NCBI GenBank assembly: GCA_022571575.1
Contig: JACZXN010000001.1
Location: 1 to 31,586, forward strand
Length of the DNA stretch: 31,586 nt
Direction: 5' to 3'
Origin: Chloroflexota bacterium
GTDB taxonomy: Bacteria; Chloroflexota; Dehalococcoidia; UBA3495
Shown: positions 1 to 7,557 of the stretch, piece after piece
Layout of the letters: each line of letters opens with the position of its first letter
Numbering within the stretch: the stretch's first letter is position 1
The notes under the pieces: model-generated
The model's database searches: none
What the model was told of the DNA's origin: nothing
Seen by the model: only the letters and a program-made list of their open reading frames with translations
Translations under genes and position numbers: made by a program

Positions 1-887
1 TGAAAGTTCCCGGTGACGTAGACCTTGTCGAACTGGCCGCCGATGATGTGGAGCCAGGACTCATCATTGGCCTGTCCGTAGTAGAACCGGACCTTCTCCC
101 CCACCTTCACCTTGAGGGCGTCGCCGCCGGTCACCGCGCCGACCCGGCCGTTGGTCACGACGAACGAGGGGTTCTCGGCGGTGACTCTTTCCTGGGAATA
201 TACGTGCCGGCCCGGGTCATCGGCGGAGGGCTCGGTATAGAAATCTCCTTCCATCAGGTAAAATTCTTTGTCCACGGGGGGCAGCCCGCCCTTGGGCAGA
301 ACTATGATTGACCCGTACATCCCCGACGTCACGTGCATCACGATCGGCGCGATGGCGCAGTGATAAACGAAAGCGCCCTCCTTCAGCGTCTGGAACCGGA
401 ACGTGGTCTGCTGTCCCGGACCCACGATGGAGGCCGCGCCGCCGCCCAAGGCCCCGGTGGCCGCATGGAAGTCCACGTTGTGGGCGAATCTGTTGCCTGC
501 CAGGTTCTTGATGGTAACCTCGACCCAGTCGCCAAGGCACACCACGATGGCCGGCGCCGGGACCGCGCCGTTGAACGTGAGGAACGGGAAAGTGACTCCC
601 GGAGCGATCTCCGCTTCAACTTCAACCGTCTCCAGGGTGAAGCGGACGTTTCTGGGCGGTCCGTTGCAGTCTGGAATCTCCGGCAGAGCGGGGGCGGGGA
701 CCAGTTTCAGGTCAACGTTCCTGGGCTTCACCTCATCAAAGGAACGGGGTTCGTACGCCGGTGCGATACCGTCCCCATCTGAGGCCTCCACAAGGGCGGG
801 GCCCGAGTTCGAGTCCGACCCGCAGGCCATGGCAAGAACCAACAGTATGCCAGCGATCAACATGATTAATCGTTTCTTATGCAGCAT
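1..887 (-). CDS. nirK: Copper-containing nitrite reductase, lipoprotein form (3' end outside window)
   Basis: Reduces nitrite to nitric oxide in denitrification, outside the cytoplasmic membrane. Translating the minus strand from ATG 887 gives 295 residues running off the left edge. An N-terminal hydrophobic segment (about 7-21) ends at Cys22 (LAMAC), a somewhat atypical lipobox, so a membrane-anchored lipoprotein is likely. The cupredoxin core matches NirK: HNVDFHAATG (136-145) and YHCAIAPIVMHVTSGM (175-190). Type 1 copper ligands are H136, C177, H185 and M190. Type 2 ligands H141 and H176 are present; the third lies beyond the window. The catalytic Asp (D139) and His (H280, in LHIIGG) are also there. 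The start is supported by an AAGGAG-like site (minus strand, about 10 nt upstream). It is divergent from the radical SAM gene, with about 178 bases between. A generic multicopper oxidase is less likely because of the ALGGGAA and VDFH signatures. Confidence 0.9.
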   Translation of the reverse strand, partial: MLHKKRLIMLIAGILLVLAMACGSDSNSGPALVEASDGDGIAPAYEPRSFDEVKPRNVDLKLVPAPALPEIPDCNGPPRNVRFTLETVEVEAEIAPGVTFPFLTFNGAVPAPAIVVCLGDWVEVTIKNLAGNRFAHNVDFHAATGALGGGAASIVGPGQQTTFRFQTLKEGAFVYHCAIAPIVMHVTSGMYGSIIVLPKGGLPPVDKEFYLMEGDFYTEPSADDPGRHVYSQERVTAENPSFVVTNGRVGAVTGGDALKVKVGEKVRFYYGQANDESWLHIIGGQFDKVYVTGNF

Positions 888-1065
888 CGGTATCCACTCC
901 TTTTCGATTTCAATCTGTGCCTACAAGGCCCACAATTATCGACCTGCTAACCATGGTGAACCGGTGTAAAATCTTGATGAATCCAAAGATTGTGAAATGC
1001 ATCTCAACTATATGCTGCCGCCCTCACACGCGGTATTGCCATCTAGCCATGAAAAGGGGTGCCAA

Positions 1066-2553
1066 TTGGTCAAGCCCGCAGAGAAAGGAAAGGTCAGGGT
1101 TAAGCAGGACGCAGACTATATATTTCACGAATTGACCCGGAGCATCTGCCCCGAGTGCAAAACGGTGATCGACGCCCAGATCATCATCCGCGACAACAAG
1201 GTTTACATGCGGAAACGGTGCCCAACCCACGGCTGGTTCGAGGGCATCATCAGCTCCGACGCGCAGATGTACGTGGACTCGGTCAAGTTCAACAAGCCCG
1301 GAACCATCCCTCTGGAATTCAGCACCGAGGTTAAGGACGGCTGCCCCCTGGACTGCGGCCTCTGCCCCGAGCACAAGCAGCACATCTGCCTGGCCCTGAT
1401 CGAGGTCAACACGGCCTGCAACCTGAACTGTCCCATCTGCTTCGCCAACGCCGGGGCGGGGTTTAGCCTGACCGTGGAACAGGTGGAATTCATGTTGGAC
1501 CGCTTCGTGGAGACCGAGGGCGACCCCGAGGTCATCCAATTCAGCGGCGGCGAGCCGACCATTCACCCCGACCTGTTCCAGATGATTCAGGCCGCCAAGG
1601 ACCGGGGCATCCGCCAGATCATGGTCAACACCAACGGGGTCCGCATCGCCCGGGACGACAAATTCCTGGACGAACTGGCCGAGGCGAACCCGGTGATCTA
1701 TTTCCAGTTCGACGGTCTGCGCCGGGAGACCTACGAGACCATCCGGGGCGAAGACCTGCTGGACCTGAAGATGAAGGCCCTGGACCGGTTGGCTGAGAAG
1801 GGCCTGGACACCGTGCTGGTGGCCGCCATCGAACGGGGCGTGAACACCGATGAGGTGGGCGCCATACTGGAATTCGGCCTGAAGCACCCGGCGGTGCGTG
1901 GCGTGGTCTTCCAACCGGTGACCCACGTTGGCCGCCACACGACCTTCGACCCCATGGAAAGGGTGACCATCCCCGACGTGATTCACGGCATCGTCGACCA
2001 GACCGATGGCCGGTTCATCCTGGAAGACTTCGTGCCCGTGCCCTGCTGCTTCCCCACCTGCCAGGTAAACTCCTATGTGTTCGTGGACGGCGACACCACC
2101 GTGCCGCTGCCCCGCCTATTGGACATCGACAAGTACCTGGACTACATCACCAACCGCGCCCTGCCCAAACCCACCAATTCAGCCGACGTGCAAAAGGCCC
2201 TGGAGGGGCTCTGGTCGGCCTCGGCCGTGCCGGGCACCGAAAAGACCGCCGGCCAGTTCCAATGCGCCTGCGGACCGGGCCTGGAACTGGGGTACGAGTT
2301 GTCCCACCTGAAAGACCACATCTTCCAGATCGCCATCAAGGACTTCCTGGACCCCTGGACCTTCAACGTGAAGCAGGTGATGAAGTGCTGCGTGGGCATC
2401 CTGGTCCCCGACGGCCGGATCATACCTTTCTGCGCCTACAACTCGGTGGGATACCGCGAAGAGATACGGGAGCAACTGACCCAGGAACGCTCGTTGGAGA
2501 TAGCCCGAAGCAAGATAAGATTTGCGGAACAGAGTAATAAAGGTAATAGTTAA
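1066..2553 (+). CDS. Multi-cluster radical SAM enzyme, COG1964/MJ0619 type, resembling tetraether lipid synthase (Tes)
   Basis: Numbered from TTG 1066 (495 aa). An N-terminal rubredoxin-like knuckle (C28, C31, C52 in CPTHG) is followed by GCPLDCGLC (C93, C97, C100), then the radical SAM motif CNLNCPIC (C118, C122, C125) and the GGEPT SAM-binding strand (161-165). More Cys follow: CCFPTC (327-332), CAC (400-402), KCCVG (441-442) and PFCAYN (456). This layout of a mononuclear-iron site plus several FeS clusters, with QPVTHVGR and PDGRIIPFCAYN, is that of the MJ0619 family. Its studied archaeal member joins lipid tails carbon to carbon. The substrate here is inferred, not shown. Start: the frame is open to ATG 997, which has no ribosome site; TTG 1066 has AAGGGG 8-10 nt upstream and keeps every family motif. 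It lies 32 nt upstream of a methyltransferase. Confidence 0.8.
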   Translation: MVKPAEKGKVRVKQDADYIFHELTRSICPECKTVIDAQIIIRDNKVYMRKRCPTHGWFEGIISSDAQMYVDSVKFNKPGTIPLEFSTEVKDGCPLDCGLCPEHKQHICLALIEVNTACNLNCPICFANAGAGFSLTVEQVEFMLDRFVETEGDPEVIQFSGGEPTIHPDLFQMIQAAKDRGIRQIMVNTNGVRIARDDKFLDELAEANPVIYFQFDGLRRETYETIRGEDLLDLKMKALDRLAEKGLDTVLVAAIERGVNTDEVGAILEFGLKHPAVRGVVFQPVTHVGRHTTFDPMERVTIPDVIHGIVDQTDGRFILEDFVPVPCCFPTCQVNSYVFVDGDTTVPLPRLLDIDKYLDYITNRALPKPTNSADVQKALEGLWSASAVPGTEKTAGQFQCACGPGLELGYELSHLKDHIFQIAIKDFLDPWTFNVKQVMKCCVGILVPDGRIIPFCAYNSVGYREEIREQLTQERSLEIARSKIRFAEQSNKGNS

Positions 2554-2622
2554 GGCCTGCCACTCGGAAATCGCCAGGAGCAAGATTGAGTTTGCGGAGC
2601 GAAGCGGAAGCCAAGGCCTGCT
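2497..2622 (+). repeat. Diverged 60-70 nt direct duplication spanning a gene junction
   Basis: The end of the radical SAM gene (2497-2535) and the start region of the methyltransferase (2567-2605) share a 39-nt module. Read codon by codon, the copies give EIARSKIRFAEQS and EIARSKIEFAERS (11 of 13 identical) with several synonymous changes. Each copy is followed by AAGGCCTGC (2552-2560 and 2614-2622). The second copy is out of frame with both annotated genes and contains the methyltransferase TTG start and its AGGAG site. Confidence 0.7.
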
Positions 2623-3407
2623 GCGCCGACCTGTATCAGTCGGACATGGCCAAGTTGATAATGGGCGACACCCTGCACCCCGGCGGGCTGGGCCTGACCA
2701 ACCGGCTGGGCCGGCTCATGGGGCTGCGATCGGGCGACCTGGTGGCCGACCTGGCCAGCGCCCGGGGGGAGAGCGCCCAGGCGTTGGGCCGGGTGTTTCG
2801 TTGCAACGTGCTGGGGGTGGAATTCGGGGCCCAGGCCGTGCGTGATGCTCACGATAGCTCCCCGGCATCGGGCCGCGCGCACTTCGTCCGGGGCGACGCC
2901 GAATGCCTACCCCTGCGTTCCGGGGCCTTCGATGCCGCGGTCTGCGAGTGCTCGATGAGCCTTTTCATCAACAAGGCCCAGGCCGTGGCCGAGACCGCCC
3001 GGTTGCTCCGGCCCGGCGGCAGATTCGGCCTCAGCGACGTCACCATCGAGCCGGACTCGCTGCCTCCGGAGCTGGAAGGCGAGTTGGGCCAGGTGTTGTG
3101 CATGACCAGCGCCCTGACCGCCGACGGCTACGTGGGTCTGCTGGAGGATGGCGGGTTCACCGTCACCGAGCGCCTGGACGCCTCCGGTGAGATCGTCAAG
3201 ATTCTGGACGAGGTTGAATCCAAACTGGCGGCCTTCCTGGTGTTTCAACGTATGAGCGGCGTTGAATCGGACGACCCTTCTTCGGGGGAATCTGATTCGG
3301 GGGGAAGCCAACTGGAACGGTCGCCCGAGCTGGTGGCCAAGGTCCGGGAGATGGTGAGCTCGGGAAAGCTGGGTTACTGGCTATTCGTTGGAGAGAAACG
3401 CCCCTAG
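2586..3407 (+). CDS. Class I SAM-dependent methyltransferase (UbiE/ArsM-like fold), substrate unknown
   Basis: 273 aa from TTG 2586, which has AGGAG six bases upstream. An N-terminal segment contains a Cys pair (C12, C13) and a HPGGL stretch (31-35). The Rossmann core starts at VADLASARGESA (53-64), a divergent motif I, and continues through GVEFG (78-82), a RGDAECLPL segment, an AVCECSMSLF stretch and LLRPGGRFGLSD typical of UbiE-like enzymes. The CC-x-DLY and HPGGLGLT segments recall methyltransferases found beside FeS or arsenic genes, but I cannot assign a substrate. It directly follows the radical SAM gene and precedes a PlsY-like membrane protein, so a role in one pathway with them is inferred. 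The last codons overlap an 18-nt tandem repeat (3391-3446), which may have altered the C-terminus. Confidence 0.8.
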   Translation: MSLRSEAEAKACCADLYQSDMAKLIMGDTLHPGGLGLTNRLGRLMGLRSGDLVADLASARGESAQALGRVFRCNVLGVEFGAQAVRDAHDSSPASGRAHFVRGDAECLPLRSGAFDAAVCECSMSLFINKAQAVAETARLLRPGGRFGLSDVTIEPDSLPPELEGELGQVLCMTSALTADGYVGLLEDGGFTVTERLDASGEIVKILDEVESKLAAFLVFQRMSGVESDDPSSGESDSGGSQLERSPELVAKVREMVSSGKLGYWLFVGEKRP

Positions 3408-3454
3408 GGGAGAGAAACGCCCCTTAGGAGAGAGAAACGCCCTTAGGGGTTTTT
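3391..3454 (+). repeat. Three tandem copies of an 18-nt unit at a stop codon, ending in GGGGTTTTT
   Basis: GAGAGAAACGCCCCTAGG (3391-3408) recurs at 3410-3427 and, one base shorter, at 3430-3446. The first copy encodes the end of the methyltransferase including its TAG stop (3405-3407). The run closes with AGGGGTTTTT (3445-3454). CCCCT in the upstream copies can pair with AGGGG, so the array may act as a rho-independent terminator; the stem is short and the assignment tentative. Confidence 0.75.
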
Positions 3455-3503
3455 CGGATTCCCAATCTCACACCCGTCCCATCGCTATCCCCTGGGGCCA
3501 GCT

Positions 3504-3512
3504 TGGTATATT
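3504..3512 (+). promoter_or_regulatory. Possible extended -10 promoter for the PlsY-like gene
   Basis: TGGTATATT fits an extended -10 (TGn plus TATATT at 3507-3512). No convincing -35 lies 17 bases upstream. It sits 120 bases before the PlsY-like start and after the repeat/terminator-like array, so that gene could have its own transcript. Confidence 0.3.
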
Positions 3513-3632
3513 ATTGGATTGGGATCATCCTGTTTCTGGCGGGGCCATGACCACTTTAACCCCACTACCCACCATCCAGAGCGGCCCGCGCATCCCCGCG
3601 CAGGTCAATGGGCCAAAGGCCGTAGAGACGTC

Positions 3633-4337
3633 ATGATCGAAGGCCTGCTACTGGTTCAAAAAGTCGTGCTGGCAGTCGCCGCCGGGTATCTGTTGGGCGC
3701 TCTGCCCTTCGCTCACATCGCCTCCCGCCTCCGTGGTATCGACGTTTTCACCACGGGCAGCACCCTGGCCGGCACCGCCAACGTGTTCTTCAATGTGGGT
3801 CACCGCACCGGCGCGCTGGTCTTGGTGGGAGACGTGGCCAAGGGTAGCGCAGCCGTCTTCGCCGCTTGGGCTCTGGGTGTCCCTCCGGCCCTGATGCTGG
3901 TGGCCGGCGGCGCCGCCGTGGTGGGTCACTGGAAGTCGGTCTTCACCGGGTTCAGGGGCGGCGACGGCATGGCCCCTTTGATGGGCGTATCCGTGGCGCT
4001 GATGCCGGCATTGGCCGTGCTGGGATTTGCCGCGGGTCTGGCGACAGTCGTGCTCCTGCGTCATTCGGCCTTGCGTTCCACCTGGGGAGTATCGATATGT
4101 TTCCTGGTCATGCTGGCCATCAGCCAGTATTACCAGATCGAGCGGGACCTGGTTTCGGGATTGGTCGTTCTGGCTCTGTTGGTCCTGCTGCGGAGCAGGT
4201 CCACCAGGCGGCGGAGACTCTATGCTGAGTCCCACCCGGTCTACCGGGACACGGAGGAAGAGGACGGCCTGGAAGACGGCGGCGAGGTTGATACAGACCC
4301 CGATTCGGACCTGGGGCGCGCCGCCGATCGCCCTTAG
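3633..4337 (+). CDS. PlsY-like membrane protein with degenerate active-site motifs
   Basis: 234 aa, polytopic, with about five to six hydrophobic helices and a charged, acidic C-terminal tail from about residue 190 (RRRRLYAESH, then EEED-rich). PlsY transfers acyl groups from acyl-phosphate to glycerol 3-phosphate at the cytoplasmic membrane. The scaffold is recognisable: LLGALPFAHI near the N-terminus, then GSTLAGTANVFFNVGHRTG in place of the usual GSGN-x-GATN motif, and GHWKSVFTGFRGGDGMAP in place of GH-x2-PVF-x2-FKGGKGVAT. Key Asn and Lys positions of the canonical motifs are therefore changed. The fold call is good, but normal acyltransferase activity is doubtful. ATG 3633 was chosen because the upstream in-frame stretch is hydrophilic and unlike the family; its ribosome site is weak. 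It follows the radical SAM and methyltransferase genes and converges on the TPR gene (35-base gap). Confidence 0.75.
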   Translation: MIEGLLLVQKVVLAVAAGYLLGALPFAHIASRLRGIDVFTTGSTLAGTANVFFNVGHRTGALVLVGDVAKGSAAVFAAWALGVPPALMLVAGGAAVVGHWKSVFTGFRGGDGMAPLMGVSVALMPALAVLGFAAGLATVVLLRHSALRSTWGVSICFLVMLAISQYYQIERDLVSGLVVLALLVLLRSRSTRRRRLYAESHPVYRDTEEEDGLEDGGEVDTDPDSDLGRAADRP

Positions 4338-4372
4338 ACCAGGGCGTTGGGCCGAGGCGTTAGTCTGGCCCG

Positions 4373-5593
4373 TTAATCCGGGTCCCCCTGGCCGTCTTCC
4401 GGCTCCCTGACCTCGCGCAGCTTCCTCATTTCCAGGGCCCATCCCAGATGCTCGTCATGGGCGGCGTCTTCGGCCAATTCCGGGGCGATCGCCAGCACCC
4501 GGTCCAGGTGCTTCAGGCAAGCGGCCACGTCGCCGATCCGCGAGTAGATCCGGGCGGCGTTATAGTGGGCGGAGGCCAGGTTCGGGTCGGCTTCCAACGA
4601 ATGCTTGTACTCCTTCAGCGCTTCGTCCAGATCCCCCAACACCTCCAGGACCGCCCCCCGGTTACTGCGGGCCTCGGCGAATGACGGGCGTGACTCCAAG
4701 GCCGAATCAAAGTCCTGAACGGCGTTTTCGTAGTCACCCAAGGCGTCGTAGGCCAGACCCCGGTTGTTGTACGCCTCGGCGTCGTCCGGAGTGATCTCGA
4801 TCACCCGGCTATAATCGGCCAATGCCTCTTGCAGCCTTCCCAGGTAGTAGTTGGTCCGGGCCCGGTTGAACAGGGCGTGGGCATTGTCCGGGTTGAGGTC
4901 GGTGGCTTTGGTGTAGCTGCTGATGGCCTCGTCGTGCATTCCCAACTCGTCCAGCGAGGCGCCCCGGTTCAGGTGGGCGTTGGATATGTCGGGCCGGATG
5001 GCGTTCACCCGGTCGAACTGGGCCACCGCCTCGTGGTGCCGCCCGGCTTGGGCCAGCACGATCCCCCGGTTATACATGGCCTGGACGTATCCGGGGTCCA
5101 ACTCGATGGCCTGGCCGTAGTCCTCCAGAGCTCTCTCGACCTGACCCAGGTCGTCGTGGCCGTTGCCCCGCTGATAATAAGCTTCGGACAAGAACGGCTC
5201 CCGGACCAACAGGTCGGTGAACTCCCTGACCGCGTCTTCCGGATTCCTCAGCCGCAGGTACGTCAGACCCAGGTTGAAGCGGGCGTCGGCGTTGGACGGC
5301 TCCTTCCCAAGGATGGCCAGATAGACGTCAGAAGCGTCAGCGTGGCGTCCAATGGCATAGCAACCGTTGCCATAAACCAGCGACTCCTCGGCCATAACCC
5401 CATCCTTAGAAGAGCTTTCCACCGCCGTCACCGCCTCCTCCAGCATGGCCCGGACATCCGGGCTGAGCCGGGAGCCCCTGGGCCGTGGCGTGATGCGGCC
5501 CGGCCCGGTGGCGTGTTGTTCCAGCAGCATCGCCAGGGCCGCGAGGCTACCGTCGCTTCCGGGCCGGGCTTCATCTTGGGCGTGTTTATTCAA
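4373..5593 (-). CDS. Tetratricopeptide repeat protein, nine TPR units
   Basis: 406 aa from TTG 5593, which has GGAAGG about nine bases upstream. The frame is open to ATG 5701, but that extension is low-complexity and Cys/Arg/Ser-rich, unlike the rest. After an Ala/Arg-rich N-terminal region of about 70 residues, nine consecutive 34-residue TPRs follow with the usual G, Y/F, A and P positions (for example NRGLAYDALGDYENAVQDFD). The final repeat is followed by a charged tail. There is no signal peptide or membrane segment, so a cytoplasmic protein-interaction scaffold is likely. Partners are unknown. Neighbours are convergent (PlsY-like) and divergent (Uxx-star), so it is probably transcribed alone. 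Confidence 0.88.
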   Translation of the reverse strand: MNKHAQDEARPGSDGSLAALAMLLEQHATGPGRITPRPRGSRLSPDVRAMLEEAVTAVESSSKDGVMAEESLVYGNGCYAIGRHADASDVYLAILGKEPSNADARFNLGLTYLRLRNPEDAVREFTDLLVREPFLSEAYYQRGNGHDDLGQVERALEDYGQAIELDPGYVQAMYNRGIVLAQAGRHHEAVAQFDRVNAIRPDISNAHLNRGASLDELGMHDEAISSYTKATDLNPDNAHALFNRARTNYYLGRLQEALADYSRVIEITPDDAEAYNNRGLAYDALGDYENAVQDFDSALESRPSFAEARSNRGAVLEVLGDLDEALKEYKHSLEADPNLASAHYNAARIYSRIGDVAACLKHLDRVLAIAPELAEDAAHDEHLGWALEMRKLREVREPEDGQGDPD

Positions 5594-5716
5594 GGCTAGA
5601 AACCTTCCATGGTTGGAGTGACTTTGGCCGCCGCCGCGGCTGCAGGACGTGTGTCTACAGCATACCATTCCGCGCGGCCGGTGCTGCATAACCGCAGGCA
5701 CAGACCGGCTTGCTCG

Positions 5717-5745
5717 TTGAAGAATCGACTGGCCAGCCGTACAAT
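5717..5745 (+). promoter_or_regulatory. Sigma70-type promoter upstream of the Uxx-star gene
   Basis: TTGAAG (5717-5722), a 17-base spacer and TACAAT (5740-5745) closely match the housekeeping consensus. A start of transcription near 5752 would give a leader of about 55 bases before GTG 5808. Confidence 0.6.
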
Positions 5746-5807
5746 TACAGCCACATACAGGTTATGTCGGCTGTCTCCCGATAACCCCAATGATGCAGGA
5801 GTCGAAC

Positions 5808-6029
5808 GTGGCCCAACCAAGCACAATCATCTATACCCACCCCGACTGCGCCTTCTCCGTGGCCGCCAAGATGGACTACCGGAAGCGCAAGGTGGAGTAC
5901 ACCGAGATCGACCTATCAAAACAGGCCGACCAGATCCCCGCCTTATTGGAACTGACCAACGGAGACCGGGTCACCCCGGTCATCGTGGAGAACGGAGTCG
6001 TGACCATCGGCTTCAAAGGCGGCACCTGA
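5808..6029 (+). CDS. Uxx-star family glutaredoxin-like protein, cysteine form
   Basis: 73 aa, thioredoxin fold, cytoplasmic, presumably a thiol redox or thiol-transfer protein. It reads IIYTHPDCAFSVAAKMDY (7-24) with a single active-site Cys (C14) in a CAFS motif, then RVTPVIVENGV with the cis-Pro (P57) and a GFKGG end. This pattern (Cys or Sec-x-x-Ser/Thr, a following Asp-Tyr-x-Lys-Arg, PVIVE-x-G, GF-x-GG) is what I recall for the Uxx-star glutaredoxin-like (seleno)protein family, many members of which carry selenocysteine at this position. Here the codon is TGC, so it is the Cys version. GTG 5808 has AGGAG six bases upstream; ATG 5790 and 5793 are in frame but lack a site. It precedes recA by about 200 bases. 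Confidence 0.7.
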   Translation: MAQPSTIIYTHPDCAFSVAAKMDYRKRKVEYTEIDLSKQADQIPALLELTNGDRVTPVIVENGVVTIGFKGGT

Positions 6030-6099
6030 GACTTCTGATCCGGGGCCGGTTGGCCCCAAACTCCTTGCCCCGATTCCATGGGGGCCGCAAGCTTTTGCT

Positions 6100-6141
6100 G
6101 ACAATCTGTCCTTGTTTGGTGATGGGACGCGATGTTAGGAT
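6100..6141 (+). promoter_or_regulatory. Candidate recA promoter with adjacent short palindrome
   Basis: TTGTTT (6112-6117), 18 bases, TAGGAT (6136-6141) is a moderate sigma70-type match, about 85 bases before the recA start. Immediately upstream is GACA-ATC-TGTC (6100-6110), an 11-base palindrome placed where an operator could act. I do not know the LexA box of this lineage, so an SOS link is only a possibility. Confidence 0.35.
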
Positions 6142-6226
6142 GCGGCGCATGTTGGTCCGGCGCAAGCTTGCCCGGCAACAGATGCCTGACAACGGAAGTC
6201 TGACAAAGGTCTAAGGATGGGTGAGG

Positions 6227-7369
6227 ATGACGAGCAAAGATAAAGATAAAGACAAGCAAGCCGCCGATAAGAAAGCGGCCTTGGAGATTGCGCTGGGCCG
6301 GATCGAGAAGGACTACGGAAAGGGCGCCATAATGCGCCTTGGCGAGATAAGCGATTCCCTGACCACCGAGTGCATTCCCACCGGCTCCCTGGCGCTGGAC
6401 ATCGCATTGGGCATCGGCGGCATTCCCCGAGGCCGGGTCACCGAGATATTCGGCGCCGAGTCCGCCGGAAAATCGACCCTGGCCATCCACATCATGGCCG
6501 AGACTCAGAAGCTCGGCGGGATCGCCGCCTATATCGACGTTGAGCATGCCCTGGACCCCGCCTACGCCGCCAACTGCGGCCTCAATCTCGACGACCTTCT
6601 GATCGCCCAACCCGACAGCGCCGAGCAGGCGTTGGACATCATCGAGCAACTGGTCCGCAGCGGAGCGGTCGACGCGGTGGTGCTGGACAGCGTGGCCGCC
6701 CTGGTGCCTCAAGCGGAGATTGAGGGCGACATGGGCGACACCCACGTTGGCCTCCAGGCCCGGCTCATGTCCCAGGCGCTCCGCAAGTTAACCAGCGCCA
6801 TCCACCGGTCTAGGACCGCCGTTGTGTTCGTCAACCAGCTTCGGGAGAAGATCGGCGTCACCTACGGCAGCCCCGAGGTCACCCCCGGCGGACGGGCCCT
6901 CAAGTTCTATAGCTCGGTGCGCATCGACCTGCGCCGGGTAGAGTCCATCAAACAGGGGTCCGAGGCCATCGGCAACCGCGTCCGGGCCCGCGTCGTCAAG
7001 AATAAGGTCGCCGCGCCCTTCCGGGTGGCCGAGTTCGACATCATGTTCAACCTGGGCATCAGCAAGGTGGGCGACCTATTGGAGATCGGCGCCGAGCAGG
7101 GCATCATCAAGAAATCCGGCGCCTTCTATTCCTACGGAGAAACCAAGTTGGGCCAGGGCCGGGAAAACTCCAAGGAGTTCCTGACCCAGCATCCGGAGAT
7201 CGCCGACTCGGTGGAAGCCCGCATCCGAGGCGCCTCCGGAGCCCCCAAGCCGGACGTCCCGGCATCCCCCGGCGAGGCGCTGACCAACGGAGACTCGCAC
7301 CATCCCGAAGGTTCAGTCACGGACATACTCTCCAGCACCACCTCTTTGGAGTTGGACGACAAAGAGTAG
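6227..7369 (+). CDS. recA: Recombinase RecA
   Basis: 380 aa. It forms the ATP-dependent nucleoprotein filament for homologous recombination and the SOS response. After a Lys/Asp-rich N-terminus come Walker [10 protein letters not shown] (76-84), the catalytic Glu in DVEHALD (E106), Walker B VVLD (151-154), the MSQALRKL segment, the [12 protein letters not shown] strand and loop 2 region ([15 protein letters not shown]), and a normal-length acidic C-terminal tail. Every hallmark is present. The start is ATG 6227 with AAGGA about nine bases upstream; GTG 6221 two codons earlier is equally in frame. recX follows in the same direction after about 190 bases containing a large inverted repeat, as in many recA-recX pairs. 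Confidence 0.98.
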   Translation: MTSKDKDKDKQAADKKAALEIALGRIEKDYGKGAIMRLGEISDSLTTECIPTGSLALDIALGIGGIPRGRVTEIFGAESAGKSTLAIHIMAETQKLGGIAAYIDVEHALDPAYAANCGLNLDDLLIAQPDSAEQALDIIEQLVRSGAVDAVVLDSVAALVPQAEIEGDMGDTHVGLQARLMSQALRKLTSAIHRSRTAVVFVNQLREKIGVTYGSPEVTPGGRALKFYSSVRIDLRRVESIKQGSEAIGNRVRARVVKNKVAAPFRVAEFDIMFNLGISKVGDLLEIGAEQGIIKKSGAFYSYGETKLGQGRENSKEFLTQHPEIADSVEARIRGASGAPKPDVPASPGEALTNGDSHHPEGSVTDILSSTTSLELDDKE

Positions 7370-7408
7370 CTCCGCCCAAACGGCAACGCCTAGAACTCGT
7401 TAAAAGAT

Positions 7409-7472
7409 GGTTCGACAAGCTCACCACGAACGGAAGGAGGCGCGTTTACCGTTCATTCTGAGCTTGTCGAAG
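7409..7472. repeat. Imperfect inverted repeat between recA and recX
   Basis: Arms 7411-7433 and 7449-7471 pair at 20 of 23 positions with a 15-base loop. The core arm TTCGACAAGCTCA is perfectly mirrored as TGAGCTTGTCGAA. No T-tract follows either side, so it is not a classical terminator. From memory, very similar palindromes recur as dispersed intergenic elements in many unrelated bacterial genomes. Confidence 0.8.
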
Positions 7473-7557
7473 AACTTGGCCACGGGTCGGGCGATTTTCT
7501 AAAGATAGCCTCTGATCACCAAGCCCAGACGCCCCAGTTCTCCGGGAGCACCCAGAC

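Noticed and set aside
974..986. TTGATGAATCCAA, an FNR-like box upstream of nirK
   Set aside because: Half-sites are imperfect and spaced by three bases, not four, and the distance to any plausible nirK -10 is not the usual one.
2550..2882. Minus-strand open frame across the methyltransferase start
   Set aside because: Antisense to a recognised methyltransferase; no motifs.
3391..3446. Repeat array as a CRISPR
   Set aside because: Units are contiguous 18-mers with 1-2 base gaps, no unique spacers and no cas genes in the window.
3388..3636. Open frame running through the 18-nt repeats
   Set aside because: Consists of the repeat translation followed by sequence resembling no protein; start has no ribosome site.
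4829..5599. Long open frame on the plus strand opposite the TPR gene
   Set aside because: Its Gly/Val/Gln-rich translation has no family features; it is the antisense shadow of a GC-rich gene.
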